Part shown: one piece after another, positions 8,113 through 15,812 of the stretch
Layout of the letters: every line of letters starts with the position of its first letter
How positions within the stretch are numbered: the first letter of the stretch is position 1
From: Flavobacterium piscis
Lineage (GTDB): Bacteria; Bacteroidota; Bacteroidia; Flavobacteriales; Flavobacteriaceae
Direction: 5' to 3'
Assembly: GCF_001686925.1 (NCBI RefSeq)
Contig: NZ_LVEN01000027.1
Coordinates: 744,001-808,000, forward strand
DNA: 64,000 nucleotides
Made by a program: the position numbers and the translations under genes
The notes under the pieces: generated by a model
What the model saw: only the letters and a program-made list of their open reading frames with translations
What the model was told of the DNA's origin: nothing
Databases searched by the model: none

Positions 8113-8451
8113 ATGAGTAAAATTCAATTAACAGACGATTCAAAAGTAAAAGTTAGAGAAGTTATCCTTAAATCTCTTAATGATGCTTCTTTTAAAGAAA
8201 GATTAGTAAAAAATCCTAAAGCAGCAATTGCAGAGCTTTACCCTGATCTTATCGAAAGAGAAACAAGAAACATAGTTGTTTTTGATCAAACGGATAAAAA
8301 TACAATTTATGTAAATGTATCTGCAACGCAATATGTTTTGCTTGATGGAGATTCAGATGCAATCGAATTAACTCAGGAAGATTTAAATTTAGTAGCTGGT
8401 GGAAAAGAGGCAGCGCTAGCTGTAGAAAGTTGTTACTTTTTATCTTGCTAA
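8113..8451 (+). CDS. NHLP-leader lanthipeptide-like precursor 3b
   Basis: Protein identical to the copy at 7639 (112 residues, GG at 96-97, core KEAALAVESCYFLSC); the DNA differs by a few synonymous changes such as in the Leu-Val-Lys-Asn-Pro stretch. Identical protein with drifting silent sites and spacers points to recent duplication or gene conversion with selection on the peptide. No separate promoter is obvious; it is probably read from upstream. Confidence 0.88.
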   Translation: MSKIQLTDDSKVKVREVILKSLNDASFKERLVKNPKAAIAELYPDLIERETRNIVVFDQTDKNTIYVNVSATQYVLLDGDSDAIELTQEDLNLVAGGKEAALAVESCYFLSC

Positions 8452-8475
8452 ACAAAGAGTTAGTATAAAAGAATC

Positions 8476-8520
8476 ATCAATTTTAAGAAATTGTGCTGAA
8501 CGTAATTTTTTAAAATTGAT
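8476..8520 (+). promoter_or_regulatory. Long hairpin between precursor copies 2 and 3
   Basis: Same structure as at 8002-8046: arms 8476-8494 and 8502-8520 around a 7-nt loop (GCTGAAC). Relative to the first hairpin the right arm begins GTAATT instead of ACAATT, and each change keeps pairing through G-U wobble, which argues that the fold itself is conserved. Confidence 0.6.
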
Positions 8521-8586
8521 AAACCCAAAAACTATGTACGACTAGGTACATTAAAAATTAAATATAAACCTTAAAATATTAAAATC

Positions 8587-8925
8587 ATGAGTAAAATTCA
8601 ATTAACAGACGATTCAAAAGTAAAAGTTAGAGAAGTTATCCTTAAATCTCTTAATGATGCTTCTTTTAAAGAAAGATTGGTAAAAAATCCTAAAGCAGCA
8701 ATTGCAGAGCTTTACCCAGAACTTATCGAAAGAGAAACAAGAAACATAGTTGTTTTTGATCAAACGGATAAGAATACAATTTATGTAAATGTATCTGCAA
8801 CACAATATGTTTTGCTTGATGGAGATTCAGATGCAATCGAATTAACTCAGGAAGATTTAAATTTGGTTGCTGGTGGAAAAGAAGCAGCGCTAGCTGTAGA
8901 AAGTTGTTACTTTTTGTCTTGCTAA
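8587..8925 (+). CDS. NHLP-leader lanthipeptide-like precursor 3c
   Basis: Third copy, 112 residues, differing from the other two only by Glu for Asp at residue 45 (YPEL). Leader, GG site and the 15-residue two-Ser-Cys core are unchanged. It is followed by a strong terminator and then by the dehydratase gene. Confidence 0.88.
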   Translation: MSKIQLTDDSKVKVREVILKSLNDASFKERLVKNPKAAIAELYPELIERETRNIVVFDQTDKNTIYVNVSATQYVLLDGDSDAIELTQEDLNLVAGGKEAALAVESCYFLSC

Positions 8926-8961
8926 AATAAAGAGTTAGTATAAAACTTGTTTTCAAGTAAT

Positions 8962-9000
8962 AAAAAGAGGCTGTTTGAAAACTCAAAACAGCCTCTTTTT
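8962..9000 (+). terminator. Rho-independent terminator of the precursor array
   Basis: Perfect 15-bp stem, AAAAAGAGGCTGTTT (8962-8976) with its complement at 8986-9000, a 9-nt loop, and a T-rich right end. It stands between the precursor array and the dehydratase, so enzyme transcription must come from read-through or from a promoter in 9001-9068. Confidence 0.85.
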
Positions 9001-9068
9001 CTGTTAGTTGTAAATTTAAGGCGTTAAAACATTGAAATTGAGCTTTGATTAAATATAAGATAAAAAAT

Positions 9069-10556
9069 ATGAATATAATAGACACACCTTTCCAGGTTCA
9101 GGAAAAAACCAATTCGGCTATTTGCTCCTTATATGAAAAAAGTATAATAGATCTATTATCTATTAGCATTGCAAACAATAAAGATTTAATTTTTGAAGAT
9201 TTTTTTGAGGATTTAAAAAATAATGACTGGAAAAACCTGGGTCAGCTATTTCCGGTTTTAGGCGAGATTTTACCACTCCAAAAAAATAATATTCAGAAAT
9301 TGTATGAAAAAATATTACATTCCTATAAAAATGATTCTGCTGAGTTGTTTAATAATGGTTTGATTAAACACAATGATGAAGAAATTCAAGACATTAAACT
9401 TGGCGAAGGTGATTTTCATAATGGTGCATCAACAGCTATAATTGATTTTGAAAATGGTAACTTAGTTTATAAACCAACAAATGGAGCCATTTCATTTCCT
9501 TTTTTTCAACTATTAGATTGGTTAAATGATTCTTTTTCTTTGGGTAATTATAAGTATAACATCTTAAATAAAAACCAATACCACTGGCAAGAATTCGTAA
9601 TAGAAAAAGCTTGTAATACAGAAGAAGAAATTAAAAGATATTATGAGAGAGCCGGATATTTATCCTGTGTTTTGTATGTATTAAACGCCACTGATTTTCA
9701 TGCAGAAAATCTTATTGCTAATGGAGATTCACTAGTATTTATTGATCATGAAACCATAATACAGCCAATGATTAATGATAGTCTCACAAAATATTTTGGT
9801 ACATCTGACCTGGATAAATATAGTGATTTAGATCAATTAGGAGATTCGCTGCTTATGTCGGGTTTGTTACCCAGCAAGGATGAAAATTCCTCTTCTTGTG
9901 TAATGTGTGGTCTGGGATACTCCAAAAAAACATATGGTTTTTATTATAAAAGAACCGGAGTCAATTCATATACTAAAGACTGGAAGATGGTAAATAAGGA
10001 AATGAAAGAGGAGTATATTAAAAAAAATATTCCGACTTTAAATGGGGAGAAGGTTTTTATTGATAAGTATTTACAGGAATTCCTTATGGGGTTCGAGGAA
10101 TGTTATACCCTTTTATTAAAGCAAAAGTCCTTTCTATTATCTAAAGAATCTCCAATACAAAAATTCCATAATCAACCTATAAGACATATCTGGCGGCCTA
10201 CGAATGCTTATGGACGCATTTTGAGATTGATGAGCTTACCGCAAAATTTAAAAAATAAGGAACTTTATAAACAAAAAATAGAAGATTATTTTTCAATTGC
10301 TTTCAAAAACGTGCCTCTCGACTCTAATTTGCGTTTTATCTACAAACACGAAACAGCACAAATGATGAGAGGTGACATTCCTTATTTTGAGGTAAATTCA
10401 TCTTCCAGAGATTTACATACAGAGTTTGGAGTAATTAAAGATTACTTTGAACTTAGTGCAGTAGAAAATATAGAAAGAAAACTAAACAAACTTTCATTAG
10501 AAGATTTAGAATTTCAAAAAAATATAATTTTAGAAAGTCTTACCTGGAGCTACTAA
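9069..10556 (+). CDS. Stand-alone LanM-type dehydratase (DUF4135), no cyclase domain
   Basis: 495 residues from ATG 9069 (a TTG at 9045 is the only longer option). The sequence matches the N-terminal dehydratase half of class II lanthipeptide synthetases. Landmarks: [10 protein letters not shown] at about 112-121, YKP with Lys135, the kinase-like catalytic stretch [14 protein letters not shown] with Asp209, His211 and Asn214, IDHE with Asp226, RHIWRPT with Arg372 and Thr378, and GDIPYFE at 435-441. In LanM enzymes the Asp/His/Asn group serves Ser/Thr phosphorylation, and the R---RPT motif is tied to phosphate elimination (CylM studies), so both steps look intact. The protein stops shortly after the dehydratase domain; the usual LanC-like zinc cyclase (about 400 more residues) is missing and none is seen elsewhere in the window. 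It follows the precursor array. Confidence 0.88.
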   Translation: MNIIDTPFQVQEKTNSAICSLYEKSIIDLLSISIANNKDLIFEDFFEDLKNNDWKNLGQLFPVLGEILPLQKNNIQKLYEKILHSYKNDSAELFNNGLIKHNDEEIQDIKLGEGDFHNGASTAIIDFENGNLVYKPTNGAISFPFFQLLDWLNDSFSLGNYKYNILNKNQYHWQEFVIEKACNTEEEIKRYYERAGYLSCVLYVLNATDFHAENLIANGDSLVFIDHETIIQPMINDSLTKYFGTSDLDKYSDLDQLGDSLLMSGLLPSKDENSSSCVMCGLGYSKKTYGFYYKRTGVNSYTKDWKMVNKEMKEEYIKKNIPTLNGEKVFIDKYLQEFLMGFEECYTLLLKQKSFLLSKESPIQKFHNQPIRHIWRPTNAYGRILRLMSLPQNLKNKELYKQKIEDYFSIAFKNVPLDSNLRFIYKHETAQMMRGDIPYFEVNSSSRDLHTEFGVIKDYFELSAVENIERKLNKLSLEDLEFQKNIILESLTWSY

Positions 10557-10579
10557 TTAAAAATAAACAAATAAGCTGC

Positions 10580-10623
10580 AACCTCAAATGTTCCCATGCT
10601 AAAAGCAAGGTACATTTGAGGTT
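10580..10623 (+). terminator. Terminator after the dehydratase gene
   Basis: Perfect 12-bp stem AACCTCAAATGT (10580-10591) and ACATTTGAGGTT (10612-10623), followed by TTTT. It ends the precursor-dehydratase transcription unit. Confidence 0.8.
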
Positions 10624-11004
10624 TTGCCGTTTAAATCTTCTCACGAAAGTTAAAGCCTTATTCTGATTCAGAAAGCCCGCTAAAACGCCATTATAAAACA
10701 TTTTCTTATTACTGATACTGATAAAACGATACCGCTTTTTGGTATTTAGCAATTCAATGTTGGATTAAAAAATGACATTATTTGGTACACTAATTAGTTA
10801 ACTTTTCTTAAAATATAATATTTAAAGTAAGAATTTTAACATTTTTTACACTTTTAGTCTAAAGTAAAACTTTAAAATCGATATAGATTTGTCTAAGTAA
10901 TATTACAAGTACAAGGAATTCCTAAAAACATTTTTTAATCACTCAACGGCTGATAAAAAGTTGTTGTTCCAATAAATATTTTCTAAACTAAACCAAAAAA
11001 CACC
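10624..11004. other. Intergenic region with candidate operator
   Basis: About 380 bp without a convincing gene. A 70-codon minus-strand frame crosses the terminator and is not believed. The right half holds the TTTTAC...GTAAAA dyad described separately and AT-rich promoter-like DNA for the small lipoprotein at 11005. Confidence 0.5.
10844..10869. promoter_or_regulatory. Candidate operator, TTTTAC-N14-GTAAAA
   Basis: Arms TTTTAC (10844-10849) and GTAAAA (10864-10869) flank a second dyad (ACTTT...AAAGT). A related site, also containing ACTTT-AG, lies upstream of the AraC gene at 14252. The pair brackets the two-component system, so it may be the target of that regulator; this is inference. Confidence 0.35.
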
Positions 11005-11166
11005 ATGAAACATTTTTATTATATTATCGCCATTATATCACTGTTAGCCACTTTAAATTCTTGTACTGCAGACGAAATTGAAACTGAAACGCCAAAGGCT
11101 AAAATCGAAACTCGCGCTGACGTTGATCCAAATAATCCTGGCAGCATAATCCCACCAAAAAAATAA
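11005..11166 (+). CDS. Small secreted lipoprotein (53 aa)
   Basis: A short open frame: ATG 11005, 53 codons, stop 11164-11166. The N-terminus MKHFYYIIAIISLLATLNSC is a lipoprotein signal peptide with a lipobox-like LNSC (Cys20). The mature part is acidic then Pro/Asn-rich, ending in IIPPKK. Small lipoproteins of this style stand beside TPR sensor kinases in flavobacteria, and here the kinase starts 81 bp downstream. It could be a ligand, partner or inhibitor of that sensor, or simply a co-regulated envelope peptide. Its function is unknown. Confidence 0.7.
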   Translation: MKHFYYIIAIISLLATLNSCTADEIETETPKAKIETRADVDPNNPGSIIPPKK

Positions 11167-11224
11167 CTTTTAGTTTTTAGTATTATTTTTTAAACATATT
11201 AAAAAGTTAAAAAAAATGTACTTT

Positions 11225-11232
11225 TACCTTTA
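11225..11232 (+). promoter_or_regulatory. Candidate -7 element of the sensor kinase gene
   Basis: TACCTTTA fits the Bacteroidota TAnnTTTG -7 box and lies only 15 bp before the TTG start at 11248, implying an almost leaderless transcript if used. Confidence 0.35.
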
Positions 11233-11247
11233 TATAATTAAGCACGA

Positions 11248-13302
11248 TTGAAACTACTTACAACAATATTATTTTTTAGTATTTTTTTTATTAGCTGCGA
11301 GCGTAAAAATGAAAATTCTTATGCTCTAAACGCTAGTAAGTTAGATTCGTTGATTGCCACTTCAACAAACAAAAACAAAACTAAAAATGAAAGGTTACAA
11401 AAGGCTTTATTGGCCTCAGAAATTATTCAAAATAATGACACTTTAGTAACCTCTGCTGACTATTATTACCAATTGGCAGATTCATTTTTACAACTTGGGG
11501 AGACTGAAAAATGTCTGGAGTTACTTCAAAAACTGTATAAAAAATCAACATTATTAAAAGATAATGAAGGTATTCAAAATGCAAGCTACAGTATTGCAAC
11601 TGTTTACAATAAAGAAACAAAATATGATTCTGCCTATTATTACTTTACAAAATCAGAAAAAGTTCTTTTGAAAAAAAAAAATGAGAATTTACTGGGAAAT
11701 GTAAAGATATGGAAAGCAGAAATTTTATCTTTTAAAAATGACTACGTAGGTGCTGAAAAATTAGCGATTGAAGCCTTAAAATTTGGAATTGAAAAAAATA
11801 ATAATCTACTGATTTACAATTGTTATCTCACTTTAGGAAGCACGCTGGTAGGTTTAAATAATTACGAAAAAGCTGTAGATTACTATAACAAAGCTATCGA
11901 AATTTCTGAAAAGTTAAAATCAAATCCAAATTATTTATCTTACAAATGCCAGCCTTATAATCATATCGCCAATATATATGTAAAAACCCAGGAATACGAA
12001 AAAGCGATTGCATTTGCGAAACAAGGATTAGCTATAGCCAATTTCAAAAAAACAGATCCTCCAATTTATTGTTATCTTACCAATAAACTGGCTTATTCTA
12101 AATTTAAACTGGGTAATAAATCGTCATTGAAACAGTTTGAAGAAACCTTAAAAATTGGCGAAAAAATAAATAATATTCCAGTTCAGATTACCTCAAAAAC
12201 TTATTTAGGAGAATATCATTTAAATCAAAGAAACTTTTCAATAGCAAATTACTACTTAAAAGACGCATTGCTCAAGGCGCATGAAAATAATCTTTTTGAA
12301 GACGAACTCAACATTCTTAAATTATTAACCGTCGCAAATCCTGAGAACGAATTCTATTATACCAATAGATACATTAATCTTAAAGATAGTCTTCAGGCTG
12401 TAGAGCGTACTTCTCGTAATAAATATGCCCGGATAGAGTTTGAAACCGACCAGATAATTCAGGAAAAAATAGTAGCCGAGAATAAAAAGAATGAAATCTC
12501 AAAACAATTCATTCTGTATGCAATAATGAGTGCCCTGGTATTGCTATTATTGTTAATTATTTTATATCATAAAAACAGAAACATCAAACTTGAAAAACTG
12601 TTTCGCAAACAAGAACAAGCGCTAAACGATTCGCAGATTTATAATTTGATGCTTTCAAATCAGCAAAAAATGGAAGAAGGCAAACTTATCGAAAAGCAGC
12701 GTATTTCCAGAGAACTGCATGATGGCATAATTGGAAAATTGTCGGCAATACGAATGAATTTGTATGAAATAAAATACAGTCAATCAGAGGAAACAATAAA
12801 AAAACATCTGGTATATATCGCTCAGATGAGAAATATCGAAGAAGAAATTCGCAATCTGACACACGAACTCAATACGAATGTTTTTTCAGGATCTGATGAT
12901 TTTGAAACCACGATAAAAGCATTATTTACGGAATTAAACCAAAATCCTATAACTAAAATAGATATAGAAATTGATCCGAGGATAGACTGGTCATTGGTGG
13001 ATATAAATGTAAAAATGAATCTTTACAGAATTTTTCAGGAAGCATTGCAAAACATCAATAAATATGCTGATGCTCATGTCATAACAATTGCAATTGCCAA
13101 GAGTGAAACAGGTATAAGTATTCAAATTGCCGACAACGGTAAAGGTTTTGATTTGACGCAATCAAAAAAAGGAATTGGATTAAAAAACATGAATCATCGC
13201 GCAATGGAACTTAAGGGGCAATTCTCCCTGGAATCTCAACAAAATATTGGTACAAAAATAAATTTGTCAATTCCGATAGAATTCAATAGTTTTGAGTTTT
13301 AA
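11248..13302 (+). CDS. Lipoprotein-type TPR sensor histidine kinase (HisKA_3), TTG start
   Basis: 684 residues. The start is TTG: an in-frame stop (TAA at 11239-11241) excludes anything longer, and the first ATG is far inside, while the TTG gives the signal sequence MKLLTTILFFSIFFISC with Cys17 as likely lipidation site. A periplasmic TPR array follows (about 60-385), one membrane helix (about 420-440), then a HisKA_3 dimerisation domain with His491 (SRELHDGIIGKLSAIR) and a C-terminal HATPase (DNGKGFD, GIGLKNM). This is the NarX/DesK-like class that pairs with LuxR-type regulators; the partner lies 6 bp downstream. The TPRs suggest peptide or protein sensing, possibly the cluster's own product. 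A protein with both a lipid anchor and a membrane helix is common in flavobacteria. Confidence 0.88.
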   Translation: MKLLTTILFFSIFFISCERKNENSYALNASKLDSLIATSTNKNKTKNERLQKALLASEIIQNNDTLVTSADYYYQLADSFLQLGETEKCLELLQKLYKKSTLLKDNEGIQNASYSIATVYNKETKYDSAYYYFTKSEKVLLKKKNENLLGNVKIWKAEILSFKNDYVGAEKLAIEALKFGIEKNNNLLIYNCYLTLGSTLVGLNNYEKAVDYYNKAIEISEKLKSNPNYLSYKCQPYNHIANIYVKTQEYEKAIAFAKQGLAIANFKKTDPPIYCYLTNKLAYSKFKLGNKSSLKQFEETLKIGEKINNIPVQITSKTYLGEYHLNQRNFSIANYYLKDALLKAHENNLFEDELNILKLLTVANPENEFYYTNRYINLKDSLQAVERTSRNKYARIEFETDQIIQEKIVAENKKNEISKQFILYAIMSALVLLLLLIILYHKNRNIKLEKLFRKQEQALNDSQIYNLMLSNQQKMEEGKLIEKQRISRELHDGIIGKLSAIRMNLYEIKYSQSEETIKKHLVYIAQMRNIEEEIRNLTHELNTNVFSGSDDFETTIKALFTELNQNPITKIDIEIDPRIDWSLVDINVKMNLYRIFQEALQNINKYADAHVITIAIAKSETGISIQIADNGKGFDLTQSKKGIGLKNMNHRAMELKGQFSLESQQNIGTKINLSIPIEFNSFEF

Positions 13303-13308
13303 AGACCA

Positions 13309-13971
13309 ATGACAAAAAAAATACTAATAGTTGAAGACCACTCTTCGATGATTACTGGATATCAAACCATTCTCTCTCACAATAAGTTAGGGCATGAGTT
13401 AGAGTTTTATTCTGCAAATAATTGTAAGGCTGCTTATGATCGTATTTCAGATGAAACCCAGCCAATTTCTTTTGATTTGGTAATGCTGGATTATAGCTTG
13501 CCACCTTTCCCTGAAAAAGACATTTTGAATGGTGGTGATTTAGCACTTTTAGTTCACAAACATATTCCCGGTGCAAAAACATTAATTATTACTTCGCATT
13601 TTGAAAGTGTTATTTTGTACAATATTTTTCAAAAAACTCATGTCAACGGAATAATGGTCAAAACTGATTTTGACGATGAAGAATTGTTGTTGGCTTATGA
13701 AAAGCTCATGAATGGCGAAAGCTATTTTAGTAAAACTGCTAAAAAAGCAAAAACAGAACGCTTGTTGGCCGAAGGGCATTTTGATAGTGTTGACCGCCAA
13801 ATCATAACACTTATTTCTCAGGGTTGTCAGATTAAAACCATTGCAAACACTATAAAAGTTTCTGAAGACACTGTTAAAAAACGCAAAAGTAAAATAAAAG
13901 ATATTTTAGGCATTGATAAAGGCAATGACGAAGATATCCTGCGTGAGTGCAGATTACTACAAATGATATAG
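13309..13971 (+). CDS. LuxR/NarL-family response regulator
   Basis: 220 residues. Receiver domain (about 1-130) with the acidic pair Glu9/Asp10 and phospho-acceptor Asp61 (LVMLDYSLP), followed by a linker and a LuxR-type helix-turn-helix (about 155-205: DRQIITLISQGCQIKTIANT, VSEDTVKKRKSKI). It is separated by 6 bp from the kinase, so it is the cognate partner. Possible targets are the dyads at 10844 and 14252. Confidence 0.9.
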   Translation: MTKKILIVEDHSSMITGYQTILSHNKLGHELEFYSANNCKAAYDRISDETQPISFDLVMLDYSLPPFPEKDILNGGDLALLVHKHIPGAKTLIITSHFESVILYNIFQKTHVNGIMVKTDFDDEELLLAYEKLMNGESYFSKTAKKAKTERLLAEGHFDSVDRQIITLISQGCQIKTIANTIKVSEDTVKKRKSKIKDILGIDKGNDEDILRECRLLQMI

Positions 13972-14526
13972 ACGCAGTTTCCAACATCTTGTGTTATGCA
14001 AATCCTTTTTGCAGACTTCTTTCTTTTATACGAAATCATTTAAAAAATTCAAAATTTAGTAATTCTCTTTTAGATATTTTTTATCAAAAGAGTTCCTGTT
14101 ACATTATTTTTTGATGTTTCTGCACGATTTATATTTTGGGTCAATTCTTATCTAGTAGCTGCCTTTTTCGTCTGTATAAAAAATGCGTAAACAACTTAAA
14201 ATTTAAGTTCCATCCCTTAAAGGAGCTGAACTGTTCCTAATTTTTAACTTTTTTTACACTTTAGGTGTAAAACCGCACAAAACTCTTACACTAGCTTTGA
14301 CATATCAAATTACTTCAGAATTATTTATAACCAGGAATTTTGAAGTTCATAAAAGCCATAAAAACAGCCTAATTGTATAGTAATACAAACATATCAATTG
14401 TTTGTAAAGTCTGTTTTTTTAGATTTTTCAAAATGAAAAGTCAAATGGTTCTGAATCTGCTTAAAAAGATAGTAGTACTCGATTTTTGAAAATTAGTAAT
14501 CATAGAATTAATTACCAGTACAAATC
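13972..14526. other. Intergenic region before AraC gene
   Basis: 555 bp without a convincing gene; only very short frames. The notable item is the TTTTACAC/GTGTAAAA dyad at 14252-14272. The length of the gap suggests a long leader or several regulatory sites for the AraC-type regulator. Confidence 0.5.
14252..14272. promoter_or_regulatory. Candidate operator, perfect 8-bp dyad TTTTACAC/GTGTAAAA
   Basis: TTTTACAC (14252-14259), spacer TTTAG, GTGTAAAA (14265-14272). It shares TTTTACACTTT and GTAAAA with the site at 10844-10869, on the other side of the two-component system. Confidence 0.45.
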
Positions 14527-15180
14527 ATGAATACAACAGCAAAGAAAACGGCAATAGATTGGTCTTCACCAGATATTTTAAATCATCTGTTCCTGCATAT
14601 AAAAAGTCCATTAGATTCTATTATCACCGCCAGTACTCCCAGCACATCCGGAAACGAGGTTAAAAATGAAATTATTTTTTCAAGCAGTAATGAAATTAAT
14701 GATTTGATTGAGCAAATATTAAATGAAATTAAATCTAAATCAGTAAGCTTAACCATACAAAGCCGGCCTGATATTTTTGATATTTATGAATCAAATAAGA
14801 ATGTTCAGGATGTATGTTCCGGCAAGATAACTCCCGAAAAAGTGACAAAAAACGATCAGAAATGGCTGATAAACTTAGAAAAAGAAATTTATAATTCTAT
14901 TTCTAAAAACGATCTCGACTTATGTTATTTATCCTATAAAATGGCAGTAAGCGAAAGACAGCTTCATAGAAAAATTGCCAATTTAGTTTACTTAACTCCC
15001 AATAAATACATTCGAATCTTAAGGCTGCATAAAGCAAAGCAGCTAATCGATAATTATATTCAGGATTCCATTTCTCAGGTTTCTTATTCAGTTGGATATA
15101 ATGATTCCCATTATTTTTCAAAATTGTTCATTGATCAATATAATATATCACCCAAAGCATTAATAAACTCATTAGCCTAA
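14527..15180 (+). CDS. AraC-family regulator with HisKA-like N-terminus
   Basis: 217 residues. The C-terminal half (about 110-215) is an AraC/XylS double helix-turn-helix (LSYKMAVSERQLHRKI, LTPNKYIRILRLHKAKQLI, SVGYNDSHYFSKLF). The N-terminal 75 residues resemble the two helices of a histidine-kinase dimerisation domain (LFLHIKSPLDSII ... EINDLIEQILNEIKS), but the phospho-His position is not a clear His. This looks like a regulator cut out of a hybrid two-component protein, keeping the dimer interface. It probably controls the export operon starting at 15264, 84 bp downstream. Confidence 0.8.
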   Translation: MNTTAKKTAIDWSSPDILNHLFLHIKSPLDSIITASTPSTSGNEVKNEIIFSSSNEINDLIEQILNEIKSKSVSLTIQSRPDIFDIYESNKNVQDVCSGKITPEKVTKNDQKWLINLEKEIYNSISKNDLDLCYLSYKMAVSERQLHRKIANLVYLTPNKYIRILRLHKAKQLIDNYIQDSISQVSYSVGYNDSHYFSKLFIDQYNISPKALINSLA

Positions 15181-15263
15181 AGAGTCACAAAAGTCTATAA
15201 GATTCTTTAATGATTTTTTTAATCAAGCATAATTAAATAAACATAACCTTAAAAATATATATT

Positions 15264-15803
15264 ATGAAACGAGTGCTTTTTTTCTTAGGCCAATTAGATG
15301 ACAGAGATCTGGAATGGATGATCCAGAATGGTCAAAAAATAGAATTAAAAACTGGAGAAACATTGATCAGGAAAGGAAATTATGTAGATAATTTATACAT
15401 TTTATTATCTGGCGAATTGTCTATTTTTTCAGATGGAATTGACGGAAAGGAAGTTGCTCTTCTTGGAGCGGGAGAAGTTGTTGGTGAAATGTCTTTCTTA
15501 GAATCCAGACCACCTTCAGTTTCTGTTATTTCAAAAAAAACATCTGTAATTTATAAAATATCCCGAAACGCAATAGAATTGAGGCTTTCTTCAAATCCGG
15601 ATTTCAAAGCTAATTTTTATTATTCACTAGCATTATTTCTTTCCAACAGGTTAAGAAAAACAACAGATCGTTTGGGATATGGAATTCCTGAGGAAGAGGA
15701 TTTAATTGATACAAAAGTATTAGATGTAGTTTCTCAGGCTGGTGCGCGCTTCGGTCAAATATTAAATAAGTTTTCTGAAGTTAAGTTAAGTGTTAATTAT
15801 TAA
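15264..15803 (+). CDS. Cyclic-nucleotide-binding domain protein without DNA-binding domain
   Basis: 179 residues. Residues about 5-125 form a cNMP-binding beta-roll (GETLIRKGNYVDNLYILLSG, then the phosphate cassette GEMSFLESRPPSVSV with Glu and Arg in place). The C-terminal 50 residues are helical and do not form the Crp helix-turn-helix, so this is not a classical transcription factor. It is the first gene of the export operon, with TolC 9 bp downstream. With an adenylate cyclase in the same cluster, cAMP is the natural ligand; it may gate the exporter or assemble at the membrane. The ABC protein at 20869 has a related N-terminal module, supporting a link to transport. Confidence 0.82.
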   Translation: MKRVLFFLGQLDDRDLEWMIQNGQKIELKTGETLIRKGNYVDNLYILLSGELSIFSDGIDGKEVALLGAGEVVGEMSFLESRPPSVSVISKKTSVIYKISRNAIELRLSSNPDFKANFYYSLALFLSNRLRKTTDRLGYGIPEEEDLIDTKVLDVVSQAGARFGQILNKFSEVKLSVNY

Positions 15804-15812
15804 GGCTCAAAT

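Larger units (their letters stand above)
7639..8945 (+). repeat. 474-bp tandem repeat, three copies, each with one precursor gene
   Basis: Start codons at 7639, 8113 and 8587 are exactly 474 bp apart, and both gene and intergenic DNA are repeated. The coding parts are almost identical (proteins of copies 1 and 2 are the same; copy 3 differs by one Asp-to-Glu change in YPDL), while the spacers carry more changes. The segment just upstream of copy 1 (about 7545-7638) also resembles the spacers, so the duplication unit includes the leader region of the mRNA. Confidence 0.9.

Noticed and set aside
7639..8945. CRISPR-like array
   Set aside because: The repeats are 474 bp and carry protein genes; no short direct repeats with unique spacers were seen anywhere in the window.
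8723..9085. 120-residue minus-strand frame over precursor 3c and the terminator
   Set aside because: Antisense of precursor, terminator and dehydratase start.
10540..10752. 70-residue minus-strand frame after the dehydratase gene
   Set aside because: It runs through the terminator hairpin and overlaps the end of the dehydratase gene; there is no family likeness.
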